From the NCBI GenBank assembly GCA_021399345.1, contig JAAFKI010000045.1:1-51227 (forward strand): a stretch of DNA of 51,227 bases, written 5' to 3'. Positions 25,878-34,319 of this stretch are shown here, piece by piece (position 1 is the stretch's first letter; every line of letters starts with the position of its first letter). A program made the position numbers and the translations under genes. The notes under the pieces are model-generated. The model did not search any database. It saw only the letters and a program-made list of their open reading frames with translations, and was not told where the DNA came from. Source of the DNA: Candidatus Heimdallarchaeota archaeon (GTDB taxonomy: Archaea > Asgardarchaeota > Heimdallarchaeia > Heimdallarchaeales > Heimdallarchaeaceae).

Positions 25878-26720
25878 CTAGAGGAATAAATTACCTTTAA
25901 TAACTAAAGTTGCATCGCCTTCTATTTCAACTCTATTCTCCTTAGTTGCTCTTACAGTTAACTCTCCGCTTCTACTAGAAACTTGCTTGGCTTTCATTTC
26001 ATTTTTGTCTAAAAGCTTAGACCAGTAAGGTTGAAGCTGTGTATGAGCAGAACCTGTTACTGGGTCTTCGTTAATTCCTACCCAAGGAGCAAAAAACCGG
26101 GATACAAAATCATACTGATTATCTCCTTTTGCAGTTACCATTACCCCTCTTATAGTTCTGCTTGAATCAATCATCTTCATTGCATTGAAATCTGGTGATA
26201 ACCGCTCCACAGATTCTACGTTTTTCAATCTGATTAATAGGTCTTGACTTACCTCGGAATATACATAGTCTTCAAATTCATGAATCCCCAATGCGTCGAG
26301 CAGTTTCTCGTCAGGTTCACAAGTGTTTGATTCAGTCAATGGAAAGTTTAATTGAATTTTCTCATCTGCTTCTTTAGCCAATAATTGACCGCTCAAGGTT
26401 TCAAATTTAATTACATCAGTGATCAAGTGATATTCATTAAAAAGAACTGCAGCTGCAGCCAAGGTTGCATGCCCGCACAGATTAACTTCTACTTGAGGAG
26501 TGAACCATCTCAATCGAAAAGTATCTACATTCCTAATGGTTTTGAAATCGTCAACATAGATAAAAGCTGTTTCTGAAAGATTCATTTCAGCTGCTATTTT
26601 CTGAAGAGTTACATCATCAAACTCTCGAACGATTAAACAAACTGCTGCAGGATTTCCCTTGAATGCTTCACTGCTAAAAGAATCTAGCTGGTAAAGGGGA
26701 ATATATTGATTATTTGTCAT
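25878..26720 (-). CDS. PhzF-family isomerase/epimerase-like protein
   Basis: 280 residues, the usual length. The PhzF family has a diaminopimelate-epimerase-like fold and includes PhzF of phenazine synthesis; most members have unknown substrates. Visible motifs are the N-terminal QLDSFSSEAFKGNPAAV (11-27), NLSETAF with the likely catalytic Glu50, WFTPQVEVNLCGHATLA in the first domain, and DPVTGSAHTQLQPYW in the second. Both halves of the pseudo-symmetric fold are present. No phenazine or aromatic pathway genes are near, so only a general isomerase call is justified. It is divergent from the subtilase gene across a shared symmetric TATA element. Confidence 0.87.
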   Translation of the reverse strand: MTNNQYIPLYQLDSFSSEAFKGNPAAVCLIVREFDDVTLQKIAAEMNLSETAFIYVDDFKTIRNVDTFRLRWFTPQVEVNLCGHATLAAAAVLFNEYHLITDVIKFETLSGQLLAKEADEKIQLNFPLTESNTCEPDEKLLDALGIHEFEDYVYSEVSQDLLIRLKNVESVERLSPDFNAMKMIDSSRTIRGVMVTAKGDNQYDFVSRFFAPWVGINEDPVTGSAHTQLQPYWSKLLDKNEMKAKQVSSRSGELTVRATKENRVEIEGDATLVIKGNLFL

Positions 26721-26765
26721 TTTTTAGCGCCTTTAAAGATTATTTGTTTAGAAGAGTGTTTAAGA

Positions 26766-26818
26766 TTTTATAAAAATTGCAGTATCAACAGCTGAAATAG
26801 ATCCACATCTTTTCAGCT
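26766..26818. promoter_or_regulatory. Bidirectional TATA and strong hairpin at the subtilase transcription start
   Basis: TTTTATAAAA (26766-26775) is symmetric and could serve both the PhzF-like gene and the subtilase. The expected plus-strand start, near 26796, falls in a long inverted repeat. AGCTGAAA (26790-26797) pairs with TTTCAGCT (26811-26818), and AGAT (26799-26802) pairs with ATCT (26807-26810), around a CCAC loop, with a single bulged T at 26798. This gives twelve base pairs in all, as an operator or a hairpin at the 5' end of an ~80-nt leader. Confidence 0.6.
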
Positions 26819-26875
26819 ATTTTGAAAGACTGATGTTCAATAAAATTTATGAAGGTAATGATACAATGGTGACTT

Positions 26876-29800
26876 ATGAAACGAAAAGCAATAATTGTTA
26901 CAACTATTTTTCTACTTTCTTTGTTTATGTTTCAAATGAGTTCGATGATGATTATGACATCAGCTGCTCAAAATGACACTAATGTAGAAATAGAAATAAT
27001 TACACAACTATCTTCTCTTCCAGAACAACCCTTTGTTGATTCGATTAGAACTTTTGTTTTACATTTTGATAAGAAAGCAATGTTCAACAACTTTGTTGAT
27101 TCTTACAATCCAGTAGAAGAATTAACATTTTCTAATCTCAAAATGGTTGCTTTGGAGGATTATTTAAGTAAAAAGGATGAATATAGAAAAATAGACGGAG
27201 TAGATGCCGTTTTAGATATTACAGATTCCAAATTTTACTTCTATGAACAACCAGAAGAAACTGAATATATACTGCTAGATGATTCAGGTGTGAAACAAAC
27301 TATTCAAACAAGTGATTTACTCAATATAGATGCTCTTTGGTCACTAGGTTATACAGGCAGTAATACTGTAATTTATGACATAGATTCTGGGATATTTGAA
27401 GATCATGTCGATTTTGAGGATAGAATATTGGGTACTAGCCAATCATTCCTTTTGACAATATATGGAGCTCCACTCAATGATTATTCAATCAACGATTTGA
27501 ACAGTCATGGAACTCATACTGCAGGAATAGCAGCTGGCGCAGGAATCGCTAATGGAGATTATATTGGAATGGCTCCAGATGCAGACATTCTAGTTGCAAA
27601 AATAGGTGGCGCTGGTCCCACAGTCTATGCTTTAGCTGGAATTGCCGCAATGGATTATGGTCTAACTATAGGTGTAGATGTTGTCAACCTCAGTTGGGGT
27701 GGAGGAGACAGCGAAGGAATGGATTTAACCGAAATTGCAGTAGAAGAAATGATCGCTCAAGGAGTGGTCGTTGCTGCAGCAGCAGGTAATGCGGGTGACA
27801 GTGGTTTTTATTCATTAGATTCTCCGGGATCTGCACCAAATGCATTAAGCGTTGCAGGAACAACAGTAACTGGTGGCAGATATGCAGTTAGTTCAAATGG
27901 ACCCACAGCGGAGGGTTACATTAAACCCGATATTGCAGCTCCAGGTATGGATATAATGAGTTGTGGAATAAGTAATCCTTCTGAATATGTTATGAAAAGC
28001 GGAACTTCAATGGCAACTCCACATATTGCAGGTGGTGTAGCAGTCTTAATTGAAGCATTGAAAGATCAAGGAATACAATATGATGCTGGTTTAATTAAAG
28101 CAGCTCTTATGGGATCAGCTAATCTTGGAACTAACAGTTACCTCAGCAATGGTGCAGGGCTCGCAAACTTTGGTACTGCTTATGCTGATATTCAATCTGC
28201 GCCAACTAATGGTTCTGGTTTCCCAATTATTCTTTATGCACACCCATACTTCCCAACAATTGATTATCAGATCGTTCCTCAAGGATTTCATGCTGAATTA
28301 TTTGTCCAATCAGTATCTTCAACTCCTTGGGAAGATTTAGATCCTGTTATTAGTGGAAACATTACTACTATTCTGGGTATGAACACTACTGCAGTTACAG
28401 GACCATGGACAAAGAATTTTTATTTGGCAATCAATATTCCTGACGATGCAGCTTTAGGTCTTTATACAGGTATCATCACTTATGAGACTGCTGCAGGTGT
28501 AACAGCTAATACTCCAATAGAAATCACTGTTATGGAAGGTAAAGGAAAAATACTTTATGCAAGATTATTTACTGATTATGGAATAGATAATCTACTTGGT
28601 CAGTATTACTATGCAATTGAAGACCTTTTATCAAAAGGAATTGCTGTTAATGAGTATAGATTGCTTAACATAACTGGTGAAGAAAACGTCATTACTGAAG
28701 ATTTGTTAAATCAACATGATGCTATTTGGATACCAGATCCCTTTGAGTTAAGACTTGATGAAACTTATGCCATTTCTGGTTATACAGAAATAACGGACAG
28801 TGAAATTACGGCTATTCAAAATTACGTATCAGGTGGAGGAGGTTTATTTATAGACTTCTTAGGATTATCTTCACAGGAAACACCTTCTGGAGATAGAAAT
28901 CTTGGAACCAACATTACAAGATTAAATGAACTCACTTCTATTTATGGAATGGAAGCTTCATATGACTTGCACGATTTTGGTTCTCCAGTAAAAATACCTG
29001 TTACCAAGACTCATGCTGTTACTGAAGGTGTTGATTTCATAGATCATTATGGTACAACATTAACTGTTGCAGGCGATGCTATTGCTCTAGCAAAATATGA
29101 AAACAAACCAACAGTAGCTCTCTGGGAGAATTTAGCTGGAGGAAGAGTATTAGTAACTTCAACTAATTTCCATATAGATACATCAGGATATCGTGATTTA
29201 TACAATTCCGGAACACAAAATCAGATTTTTGCAATAAATGCATTCAACTGGTTAACTGCTAGAGAAAAAATTACAGCAGATTATCTTGAAGATGAAACAG
29301 GTGTAGATTTTGACATATTCTCACTTGATCCACTTGCAAATATTGATGCCAGTGTTAGACTTGTTGATCCAACTGGAACTTCATTCCAATATGTATCGTT
29401 AACTGATGATGGTGGTGGACTATATAGCTATAGACTTGATTATACAGACGAAGGTATCTACACATTTATTCTTGAATCTGCTGACGATAAATGGATAGCT
29501 GAGTTTCTATTTGATTCAAGCCCACCAGTAATTACCAGTGGAACTTGGGCAAATTATACAGTCCCAGAAACTGCTAGATTGGATTTCAAGATTCAAGATA
29601 CGACTACAGACATTGTTTCAACTACTGTAGAACTTAATGGTGGAAGTGTCAGCATTTCTGGAACCGGAAAAGTGAGAACCTTTGTTGTATTTGAATCTTC
29701 TCTAATTGAAGGAGATAACACATTGTATGTCTATGCAAGAGATGCAGCTGGTAATATAATTGAAGCTACATATATTATTCCAACAAAGAAGCCAAAAGGA

Positions 29801-29884
29801 AGCCCAGTGAACACATTTTATGTAATAATAGGGTTGTTATCTATAACCGCTCTAACTACTTTCTTAAGGAAAAGGAAAAACTAG
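26876..29884 (+). CDS. Secreted subtilisin-like serine protease (S8) with membrane anchor
   Basis: 1002 residues. A signal peptide (1-30) is followed by a ~110-residue pro-region and the S8 domain. Catalytic residues are Asp170 (YDIDSG), His211 (NSHGTHTAG) and Ser378 (SGTSMATPH), with oxyanion Asn305 (AAAGNAGDSG). After about residue 440 come beta-sandwich domains and a glutamine-amidotransferase-like segment (AIQNYVSGGGGLFIDFLG). An Ig-like repeat near the end (SSPPVITSGTWANYT...) precedes one C-terminal membrane helix and RKRKN. It is expected at the outer cell surface, degrading or maturing extracellular proteins. GGTGA precedes the ATG, and the leader carries a strong hairpin. An oligo-T terminator follows. 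Confidence 0.93.
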   Translation: MKRKAIIVTTIFLLSLFMFQMSSMMIMTSAAQNDTNVEIEIITQLSSLPEQPFVDSIRTFVLHFDKKAMFNNFVDSYNPVEELTFSNLKMVALEDYLSKKDEYRKIDGVDAVLDITDSKFYFYEQPEETEYILLDDSGVKQTIQTSDLLNIDALWSLGYTGSNTVIYDIDSGIFEDHVDFEDRILGTSQSFLLTIYGAPLNDYSINDLNSHGTHTAGIAAGAGIANGDYIGMAPDADILVAKIGGAGPTVYALAGIAAMDYGLTIGVDVVNLSWGGGDSEGMDLTEIAVEEMIAQGVVVAAAAGNAGDSGFYSLDSPGSAPNALSVAGTTVTGGRYAVSSNGPTAEGYIKPDIAAPGMDIMSCGISNPSEYVMKSGTSMATPHIAGGVAVLIEALKDQGIQYDAGLIKAALMGSANLGTNSYLSNGAGLANFGTAYADIQSAPTNGSGFPIILYAHPYFPTIDYQIVPQGFHAELFVQSVSSTPWEDLDPVISGNITTILGMNTTAVTGPWTKNFYLAINIPDDAALGLYTGIITYETAAGVTANTPIEITVMEGKGKILYARLFTDYGIDNLLGQYYYAIEDLLSKGIAVNEYRLLNITGEENVITEDLLNQHDAIWIPDPFELRLDETYAISGYTEITDSEITAIQNYVSGGGGLFIDFLGLSSQETPSGDRNLGTNITRLNELTSIYGMEASYDLHDFGSPVKIPVTKTHAVTEGVDFIDHYGTTLTVAGDAIALAKYENKPTVALWENLAGGRVLVTSTNFHIDTSGYRDLYNSGTQNQIFAINAFNWLTAREKITADYLEDETGVDFDIFSLDPLANIDASVRLVDPTGTSFQYVSLTDDGGGLYSYRLDYTDEGIYTFILESADDKWIAEFLFDSSPPVITSGTWANYTVPETARLDFKIQDTTTDIVSTTVELNGGSVSISGTGKVRTFVVFESSLIEGDNTLYVYARDAAGNIIEATYIIPTKKPKGSPVNTFYVIIGLLSITALTTFLRKRKN

Positions 29885-29908
29885 TTTTTTCCCTCTTTTT
29901 CTTCCTTT
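29885..29908 (+). terminator. Oligo-T terminator after the subtilase gene
   Basis: A T-dominated pyrimidine tract starts directly after the TAG stop codon at 29882-29884. Confidence 0.5.
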
Positions 29909-29979
29909 GGCAAACATTTTTAACACTGTTTTCTTTAGTTCTCTTGAGATTCTCACGAGATTAATTACACAAGGGAAGT

Positions 29980-30642
29980 ATGAGGATTCAAATGGCTATA
30001 GCAAAGGGAACAAAATTCATTGTTTTATTTTTACTCGCCTTTTCAGCTCTATGTTTCATATTATCATTCGTAATATGGTATCTAACCAGCTTCTTTTGGC
30101 ATTTCATTATACTCGGTTTAATTGTAATAGCTAGCTCTTTCTTGATTTGGTCTTTTAGAAATCCTGAAAGATCCGTTAGTATTGACATCAATAAAATTCT
30201 AGCTCCAGCTGATGGAAGAATTATGGAAGTTGAAGAGAAAGAAGGCATAATCTACTGCTTGATTAGAATGTCGCCATTTGATGTTCATATGACAAGAAGT
30301 CCAATCAAAGGAAAAGTAACAAAAACAGCATTTAAGAAGGGGGCTCATTGGCCAGCATATTTTCCAAATTATGCAAAGAAAAACCAGAGGAATAAGATAG
30401 AAATTATTGATGAAGTAGGAAACATTAATGCAGTTGTTACTCAGATTTCGGGTATCTTTGCAAGAAGAACAGTTGCTTATGTTAAGGGTGGAGATATCAT
30501 AAGACAAGGGGAAATAATAGGCACCATCAGGTTTGGTTCACTAACAAGTTTAGAAATCAAAAGTGATAAAAAGTTTAAATTTAAGATAGGTATATCTGAT
30601 GTAGTAAGAGCTGGGAAGACAGTGTTAGCTGAATGTGATTAA
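29980..30642 (+). CDS. asd: Archaetidylserine decarboxylase proenzyme (pyruvoyl-dependent)
   Basis: 220 residues. It decarboxylates archaetidylserine to archaetidylethanolamine, the archaeal counterpart of phosphatidylserine decarboxylase. Two N-terminal membrane segments (about 12-58) are followed by LAPADGR (74-80), FDVHMTRSP (100-108) with the conserved His, and the self-cleavage site RFGS with Ser187 becoming the pyruvoyl group. The short form (~220 residues) is typical of archaeal and type II bacterial enzymes. Its stop codon adjoins the ATG of the synthase gene, so the two are translationally coupled and catalyse consecutive steps in the same membrane. Start could be Met1 or Met5. Confidence 0.9.
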   Translation: MRIQMAIAKGTKFIVLFLLAFSALCFILSFVIWYLTSFFWHFIILGLIVIASSFLIWSFRNPERSVSIDINKILAPADGRIMEVEEKEGIIYCLIRMSPFDVHMTRSPIKGKVTKTAFKKGAHWPAYFPNYAKKNQRNKIEIIDEVGNINAVVTQISGIFARRTVAYVKGGDIIRQGEIIGTIRFGSLTSLEIKSDKKFKFKIGISDVVRAGKTVLAECD

Positions 30643-31443
30643 ATGGAATGGCAAGATGTAACATTTTTACAAAAAAACTGGATAAAAAAGACAGCTTGGA
30701 TTTTGGCAAATTTCCTAACTTTTTCAAGCCTGATTCTGGCAATTATTGGAATTGTTTTCACTTTTATAAATCCAACAAATTTTAACTATTGGTTTGCAAA
30801 AATAATAGCATTATGTTCCATATTTGATTTTGCAGATGGAAAATTAGCAAGAATAAGCGGTAGTAGAAAACTGGCAGTTGATATTGATACAATTGTGGAT
30901 TCTATTGCTTTTGGAATCTTTCCAGCTATATACTTGGGTTACACAGTTGCTTCTTGGCCTATACAAACTTGGAATATTGTTGCAGGTATTTTCACAGGAT
31001 TAGTCTATTTAGGTGCAGTATGGTTTAGACTTTATCGTTTCATTAAGCGAGATCCACTTTATACTCCTTATTTTAATGGACTGCCTAGTCCATTTGCAGG
31101 GATGGTCGTTGCTTGTTTAGTTATTTTTCCATACACAGAACAATGGGTAATTATGTTATCGACAGTAATAATTTCAGGATTCATGTTATCAAAAATTCCA
31201 TTTCCCTCCTTTAAGGGAGTCCCTACAAAATTTGACATGTTTTGGATAATATCTACTACACTGTGTGTTGTTCTTTTTGCCGTACTTCCTTTCGATCCAA
31301 ATTGGATGGTTTACCCTGCATATGGAATTGCAGTTCTAATGATAATTTATCTCATCGTGGGTCCAGGTTATGCTATGAAACTTGATGAAAAATTAAAATT
31401 AGGACCTAAAGAAGATACAGAAAAAATGAAAAGTAAAAAATAA
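30643..31443 (+). CDS. CDP-alcohol phosphatidyltransferase, probable archaetidylserine synthase
   Basis: 266 residues with six to eight membrane segments. The CDP-alcohol phosphotransferase motif is at 62-86: DFADGKLAR, then DIDTIVD, giving Asp62, Asp65, Asp82 and Asp86 for the two metal ions. The Gly normally four residues before the third Asp is Ala78. The enzyme would join serine to CDP-archaeol, making the substrate of the decarboxylase encoded immediately upstream. Inositol- or glycerol-phosphate-specific relatives share the motif; the coupling to the decarboxylase gene favours serine. The tail is basic (KEDTEKMKSKK). The gene is convergent with the actin-like gene, 12 bp away. Confidence 0.87.
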   Translation: MEWQDVTFLQKNWIKKTAWILANFLTFSSLILAIIGIVFTFINPTNFNYWFAKIIALCSIFDFADGKLARISGSRKLAVDIDTIVDSIAFGIFPAIYLGYTVASWPIQTWNIVAGIFTGLVYLGAVWFRLYRFIKRDPLYTPYFNGLPSPFAGMVVACLVIFPYTEQWVIMLSTVIISGFMLSKIPFPSFKGVPTKFDMFWIISTTLCVVLFAVLPFDPNWMVYPAYGIAVLMIIYLIVGPGYAMKLDEKLKLGPKEDTEKMKSKK

Positions 31444-31455
31444 GCTTGATGCTTA

Positions 31456-32505
31456 TTATTTCTTTAATTTTGTTAGAGCGATTTGCTCAAAACCTAAAGC
31501 ATTTGACATCACAGCATCATCTGGTTGTAATACTTCATTGGTGTTCTTAACTATGTTAGCTTCAAAGAAGGCTTGTTTTAGATAATCACCAAAGATATAA
31601 GCTCCTCCACCACAAACAATAACTTTCTCAATCCAAGCATCAGGCGGAAGATTGTTGAGCAGTCGATTGCTTTCATCAACAATCACGTCGGCAATAGAAG
31701 TAACTGCTTGATCCATTGCTGACCCAATATCTAGGGCTTTTCCACCAACTAGAATATTTTTTTTACCTTGTTCAATAGCTGTCATCAGGTCAAATGGTCT
31801 TATGATTTTGCCAGCTTTTTCTTGAATTGCTCTAGATAAAGCATTTGTTAAACTGTCAACAGCTTCTTCTAAAGAACCTGATGCAGCTCTCATCATATTA
31901 CCTTTATACATACATAGAATGTCAGTAGTTCCATGACCAACATCTACAATTATAGAATCTACTGCAGTTTGAACACCACTTGTTTTTAGTGTATGCCAGT
32001 AAGTTCCGTAAGGTTCTGGTGCGATAAATACTTGTTCAATCAAGATTTTCATCTGTTTTGATTCACCAGTAGCATCATTTCGAACCTTAATTTCGTGAGT
32101 TCCTTTGAGACCTCTACTTAATTCCTTACTCTCATCAACACCAGTTGCGATGGGAACACCTGTAGCGACTACAAATTGTTCATAACTGGATTTCATAATA
32201 AGACTCAAAATAGCTTTCAAAGCTAGAAGACTATTTTGAATTGATTTCATCTTCCCTTCTGAAGCTAAAGGCTTTCTGATCTCACTCTGCAATCTAGCTA
32301 ATTCACCTATGTAAATTTCATGTCCCTTTGCATCTTCTATGATAAGATTGTTTAGCCAACTTTTATCAGAAGACATACCTTGCCAACCAGGATTAGGTGT
32401 TCCTATAACAGAAGGAATCCTATACTTCAAATCTCCTGAAGTAAGTTTTATTGTGCTTGTTCCTAAATCAATTCCAACAGCATTTGTCATTGGTGCGATA
32501 GGCAT
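31456..32505 (-). CDS. ParM/Ta0583-type prokaryotic actin homologue
   Basis: 349 residues from the ATG at 32505, which follows GGTGA; the longer GTG start at 32517 overlaps that site. The actin ATPase core is clear: phosphate-1 AVGIDLGTSTIKLTSG, phosphate-2 SIIVDVGHGTTDILCM and adenosine motif KVIVCGGGAYIFGDYLK. Length and the compact domain IB fit the archaeal Ta0583 and ParM/AlfA group, not eukaryotic-like actin, crenactin or MreB. It should form ATP-dependent filaments; in plasmids ParM relatives push DNA apart, while chromosomal archaeal members have no settled role. No ParR- or parC-like element is adjacent. It is divergent from the 187-aa gene at 32803, which may be functionally linked. 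Confidence 0.87.
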   Translation of the reverse strand: MPIAPMTNAVGIDLGTSTIKLTSGDLKYRIPSVIGTPNPGWQGMSSDKSWLNNLIIEDAKGHEIYIGELARLQSEIRKPLASEGKMKSIQNSLLALKAILSLIMKSSYEQFVVATGVPIATGVDESKELSRGLKGTHEIKVRNDATGESKQMKILIEQVFIAPEPYGTYWHTLKTSGVQTAVDSIIVDVGHGTTDILCMYKGNMMRAASGSLEEAVDSLTNALSRAIQEKAGKIIRPFDLMTAIEQGKKNILVGGKALDIGSAMDQAVTSIADVIVDESNRLLNNLPPDAWIEKVIVCGGGAYIFGDYLKQAFFEANIVKNTNEVLQPDDAVMSNALGFEQIALTKLKK

Positions 32506-32536
32506 ATTTTTCACCACAGTTTTTATCTCATGATTT

Positions 32537-32549
32537 CATTATTTAAACC
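32537..32549 (-). promoter_or_regulatory. TATA box of the actin-like gene
   Basis: Minus-strand GGTTTAAATAATG is centred about 38 bp before the ATG at 32505. It predicts a short ~13-nt leader holding the GGTGA ribosome binding site. Confidence 0.5.
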
Positions 32550-32691
32550 ATTTGTAAGTTCACAAGCAAAGTTAATCACCAAGCTCTTTGCACTTACTGT
32601 ATTTCATTCTAATATACTTAAATTACTATAAAAGCTCGAGGTTCAATTCCATAGTTTTTTATTCCAATTATTAAAATGTAAAAAGCATAAA

Positions 32692-32714
32692 TTTAAAGGT
32701 TTCAACGCTTTAAA
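32692..32714. promoter_or_regulatory. 7-9-7 inverted repeat upstream of the 187-aa gene promoter
   Basis: TTTAAAG (32692-32698), a 9-nt spacer and CTTTAAA (32708-32714) form a perfect dyad 33 bp upstream of the TATA box. The position suits an activator or architectural protein. The arms are AT-rich, so chance occurrence is possible. Confidence 0.35.
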
Positions 32715-32746
32715 GTTAATCATAAGATTATATACCACTGGAAAAA

Positions 32747-32782
32747 GTATATAAATGCATGTGCTATTTTACGGCTAGCACA
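32747..32782 (+). promoter_or_regulatory. TATA box and start-site dyad of the 187-aa gene
   Basis: GTATATAAAT (32747-32756) is a near-consensus archaeal TATA box. TGTGCTA (32760-32766), a 9-nt spacer and TAGCACA (32776-32782) form a perfect 7-9-7 dyad spanning the expected transcription start near 32777. A repressor bound there would block initiation. AGGTGAT follows at 32792-32798, then the ATG at 32803. Confidence 0.6.
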
Positions 32783-32802
32783 CGTAAACCCAGGTGATAA
32801 TT

Positions 32803-33366
32803 ATGGGCATATTTCAGCAAGATATGGACGAACTAGAGGTGAGGGCCCAGATTGATCGTGTCCTACGACAATCAGCTCAACTATTTACAACTGAGAATGG
32901 TAAAAGAGTTCGTTTAAACGAAGCAATTCGTTTGCGAGAATTTAATGCAGTTATGGGGTTGATTATAGCTTATAGTGCAGGTGCTTTCTTAAGCGTCGAC
33001 CGATTTAGAATCGAAGATGCACATCCCATCCGCTATAAAAGAATCATAAACAGATTAAACTGTTATAGTGGTCAAGTAAACTCAGCTTTAATGCTTGAGT
33101 TATTACGTCTAAGGGATCAAACTAAGATAAGCAAATATGAACTAATTAGAGTAGTTCAGAGCAAATACTTTAATCACAAACCTGTTGGGACTAGAGATAT
33201 CACTGAATCTCTTAACAGAATGTTAAGAAAAACAATGGACGAATATTTCAGCTTTGAGAATAGATATTTCAGAAGAGGCCCATTCGAACTTCGTATAGTT
33301 GAAGTTCCACGCAACACCCCATACGAATTAGCAAAAATTAGCGTAGATAACGTAATTCAATTCTAA
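32803..33366 (+). CDS. Hypothetical basic helical protein, 187 aa, strongly promoted
   Basis: 187 residues starting at the ATG after AGGTGATAATT. Not recognised. The N-terminus is acidic/helical (MGIFQQDMDELEVRAQIDRVL). A hydrophobic patch (FNAVMGLIIAYSAGAFL, about 47-63) is too short and polar-flanked to be a clear membrane span. The remainder is very Arg-rich (RFRIEDAHPIRYKRIINRL, SLNRMLRKTMDEY) and fits RNA, DNA or phospholipid contact. There are no Cys pairs or P-loop. A near-consensus TATA box, a clean ribosome binding site and a pair of operator-like dyads suggest an abundant, tightly regulated product. It is divergent from the actin-like gene. Confidence 0.7.
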   Translation: MGIFQQDMDELEVRAQIDRVLRQSAQLFTTENGKRVRLNEAIRLREFNAVMGLIIAYSAGAFLSVDRFRIEDAHPIRYKRIINRLNCYSGQVNSALMLELLRLRDQTKISKYELIRVVQSKYFNHKPVGTRDITESLNRMLRKTMDEYFSFENRYFRRGPFELRIVEVPRNTPYELAKISVDNVIQF

Positions 33367-33390
33367 ACACTCATCTCTTTTGTAAGGAAG

Positions 33391-33408
33391 TTGTCTTATC
33401 TTTTTTTG
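33391..33408 (+). terminator. T-rich terminator after the 187-aa gene
   Basis: TTGTCTTATC followed by seven T, 25-42 bases after the stop codon, within the 106-bp gap to the convergent GTPase gene. Confidence 0.4.
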
Positions 33409-33472
33409 CTATTCAATGTTTAAAATCAATCTAATTATTATAATGGATTTAAAACTGGAAAAGAAAGGAGTT

Positions 33473-34231
33473 TCAGATGTTCTGGACGTATTCCAATCTT
33501 TGTTCTACAGCTAATTGAGTGAGTTTTTGAATAGGTTTAACAATCAACCAAACTGAATCTGGTCTCTTATCTATTCGTAATCTATTACTATCATCAAAAT
33601 GCTCATCTCTTTTTGGAGATGTTAGGATAGAAAGTAATTCATTCCTTGCATTTAAACAGCTTCCAGTTAATACTAAGTTTGCGGCTTTATCACTATGAAT
33701 AGCACCTTCATCAAGTAGATTTTGGATAATATCTCTTTTATCAAGTCTTTCCTCAGTGGGTAAATCAGATTTGTTGATATAAGCAACTACAGGAATCTCA
33801 GATCCAAATTTCTCACCTACTATTTCCTTAGCTTCCTTAATAATCGCTTCATTTTGCTCCTTTGCTGTTTTTTCGAAGTTCAAAAATAGAATTACTGCAT
33901 CGACACCTTTCATGACAATATCTCTCTGAACCTTGTGTCTTTCTTCTCCAGGAACTGTCCAGAGTTGGTATCGCAATCTATCAAAATTATTTCCTTTAAA
34001 TGGAGGTGTTTGAAAGACACCTTGATCAAAAAATACTGTACGACCTGAATCATCTTGTATTTTTGTTAATGACGAAACAATAGTTTTTGGATTCTCCATT
34101 CTTCTGAGTGCATTAAAAACTGTCAACATGCTTGTTTTACCACTCATCGGAGGTCCAAACAGAACTATCTTAATTGTTGGTTTTCCTTCCCTATCAACTG
34201 AAAAAAGGTTAGATAACTCTAGTTGACTCAT
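33473..34231 (-). CDS. MglA-like small GTPase (first of two paralogues)
   Basis: 252 residues. The P-loop is GPPMSGKTS (26-34). The G3 position reads WTVPGEE (91-97) with Thr-Val-Pro-Gly in place of Asp-x-x-Gly, as in bacterial MglA and its relatives. The G4 motif is NKSD (153-156). The SGRTVFFDQ segment (~62-70) matches the switch I region of MglA-like proteins. No C-terminal Cys for prenylation and no N-terminal myristoylation site are seen. A ~70-residue C-terminal extension (SCLNARNELLSIL... RPDSVWLIVKPIQKLTQ) is shared with the paralogue at 45902-46669. MglA acts as a polarity switch in bacteria; here the role is unknown. A TATA box centred 26 bp upstream suggests a leaderless mRNA. Confidence 0.87.
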   Translation of the reverse strand: MSQLELSNLFSVDREGKPTIKIVLFGPPMSGKTSMLTVFNALRRMENPKTIVSSLTKIQDDSGRTVFFDQGVFQTPPFKGNNFDRLRYQLWTVPGEERHKVQRDIVMKGVDAVILFLNFEKTAKEQNEAIIKEAKEIVGEKFGSEIPVVAYINKSDLPTEERLDKRDIIQNLLDEGAIHSDKAANLVLTGSCLNARNELLSILTSPKRDEHFDDSNRLRIDKRPDSVWLIVKPIQKLTQLAVEQRLEYVQNI

Positions 34232-34319
34232 ATGTATTTGTTTAGAGAATTAGTATATAAAATTATACATAATTTTGTACATTTTTTTGGTGTTTAAATA
34301 TAGTGATGTAATTACTAAT

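Noticed and set aside
31456..32505. Actin-like gene read as an eukaryotic-like (Lokiactin) homologue
   Set aside because: Its length and motif spacing fit the ParM/Ta0583 group, with no match to conserved eukaryotic actin segments.
32632..32660. TGC-arm-like GGTTCAATTCC suggesting a tRNA
   Set aside because: The flanking bases do not form a T stem (only two pairs), and no D arm, anticodon arm or acceptor stem can be built upstream.
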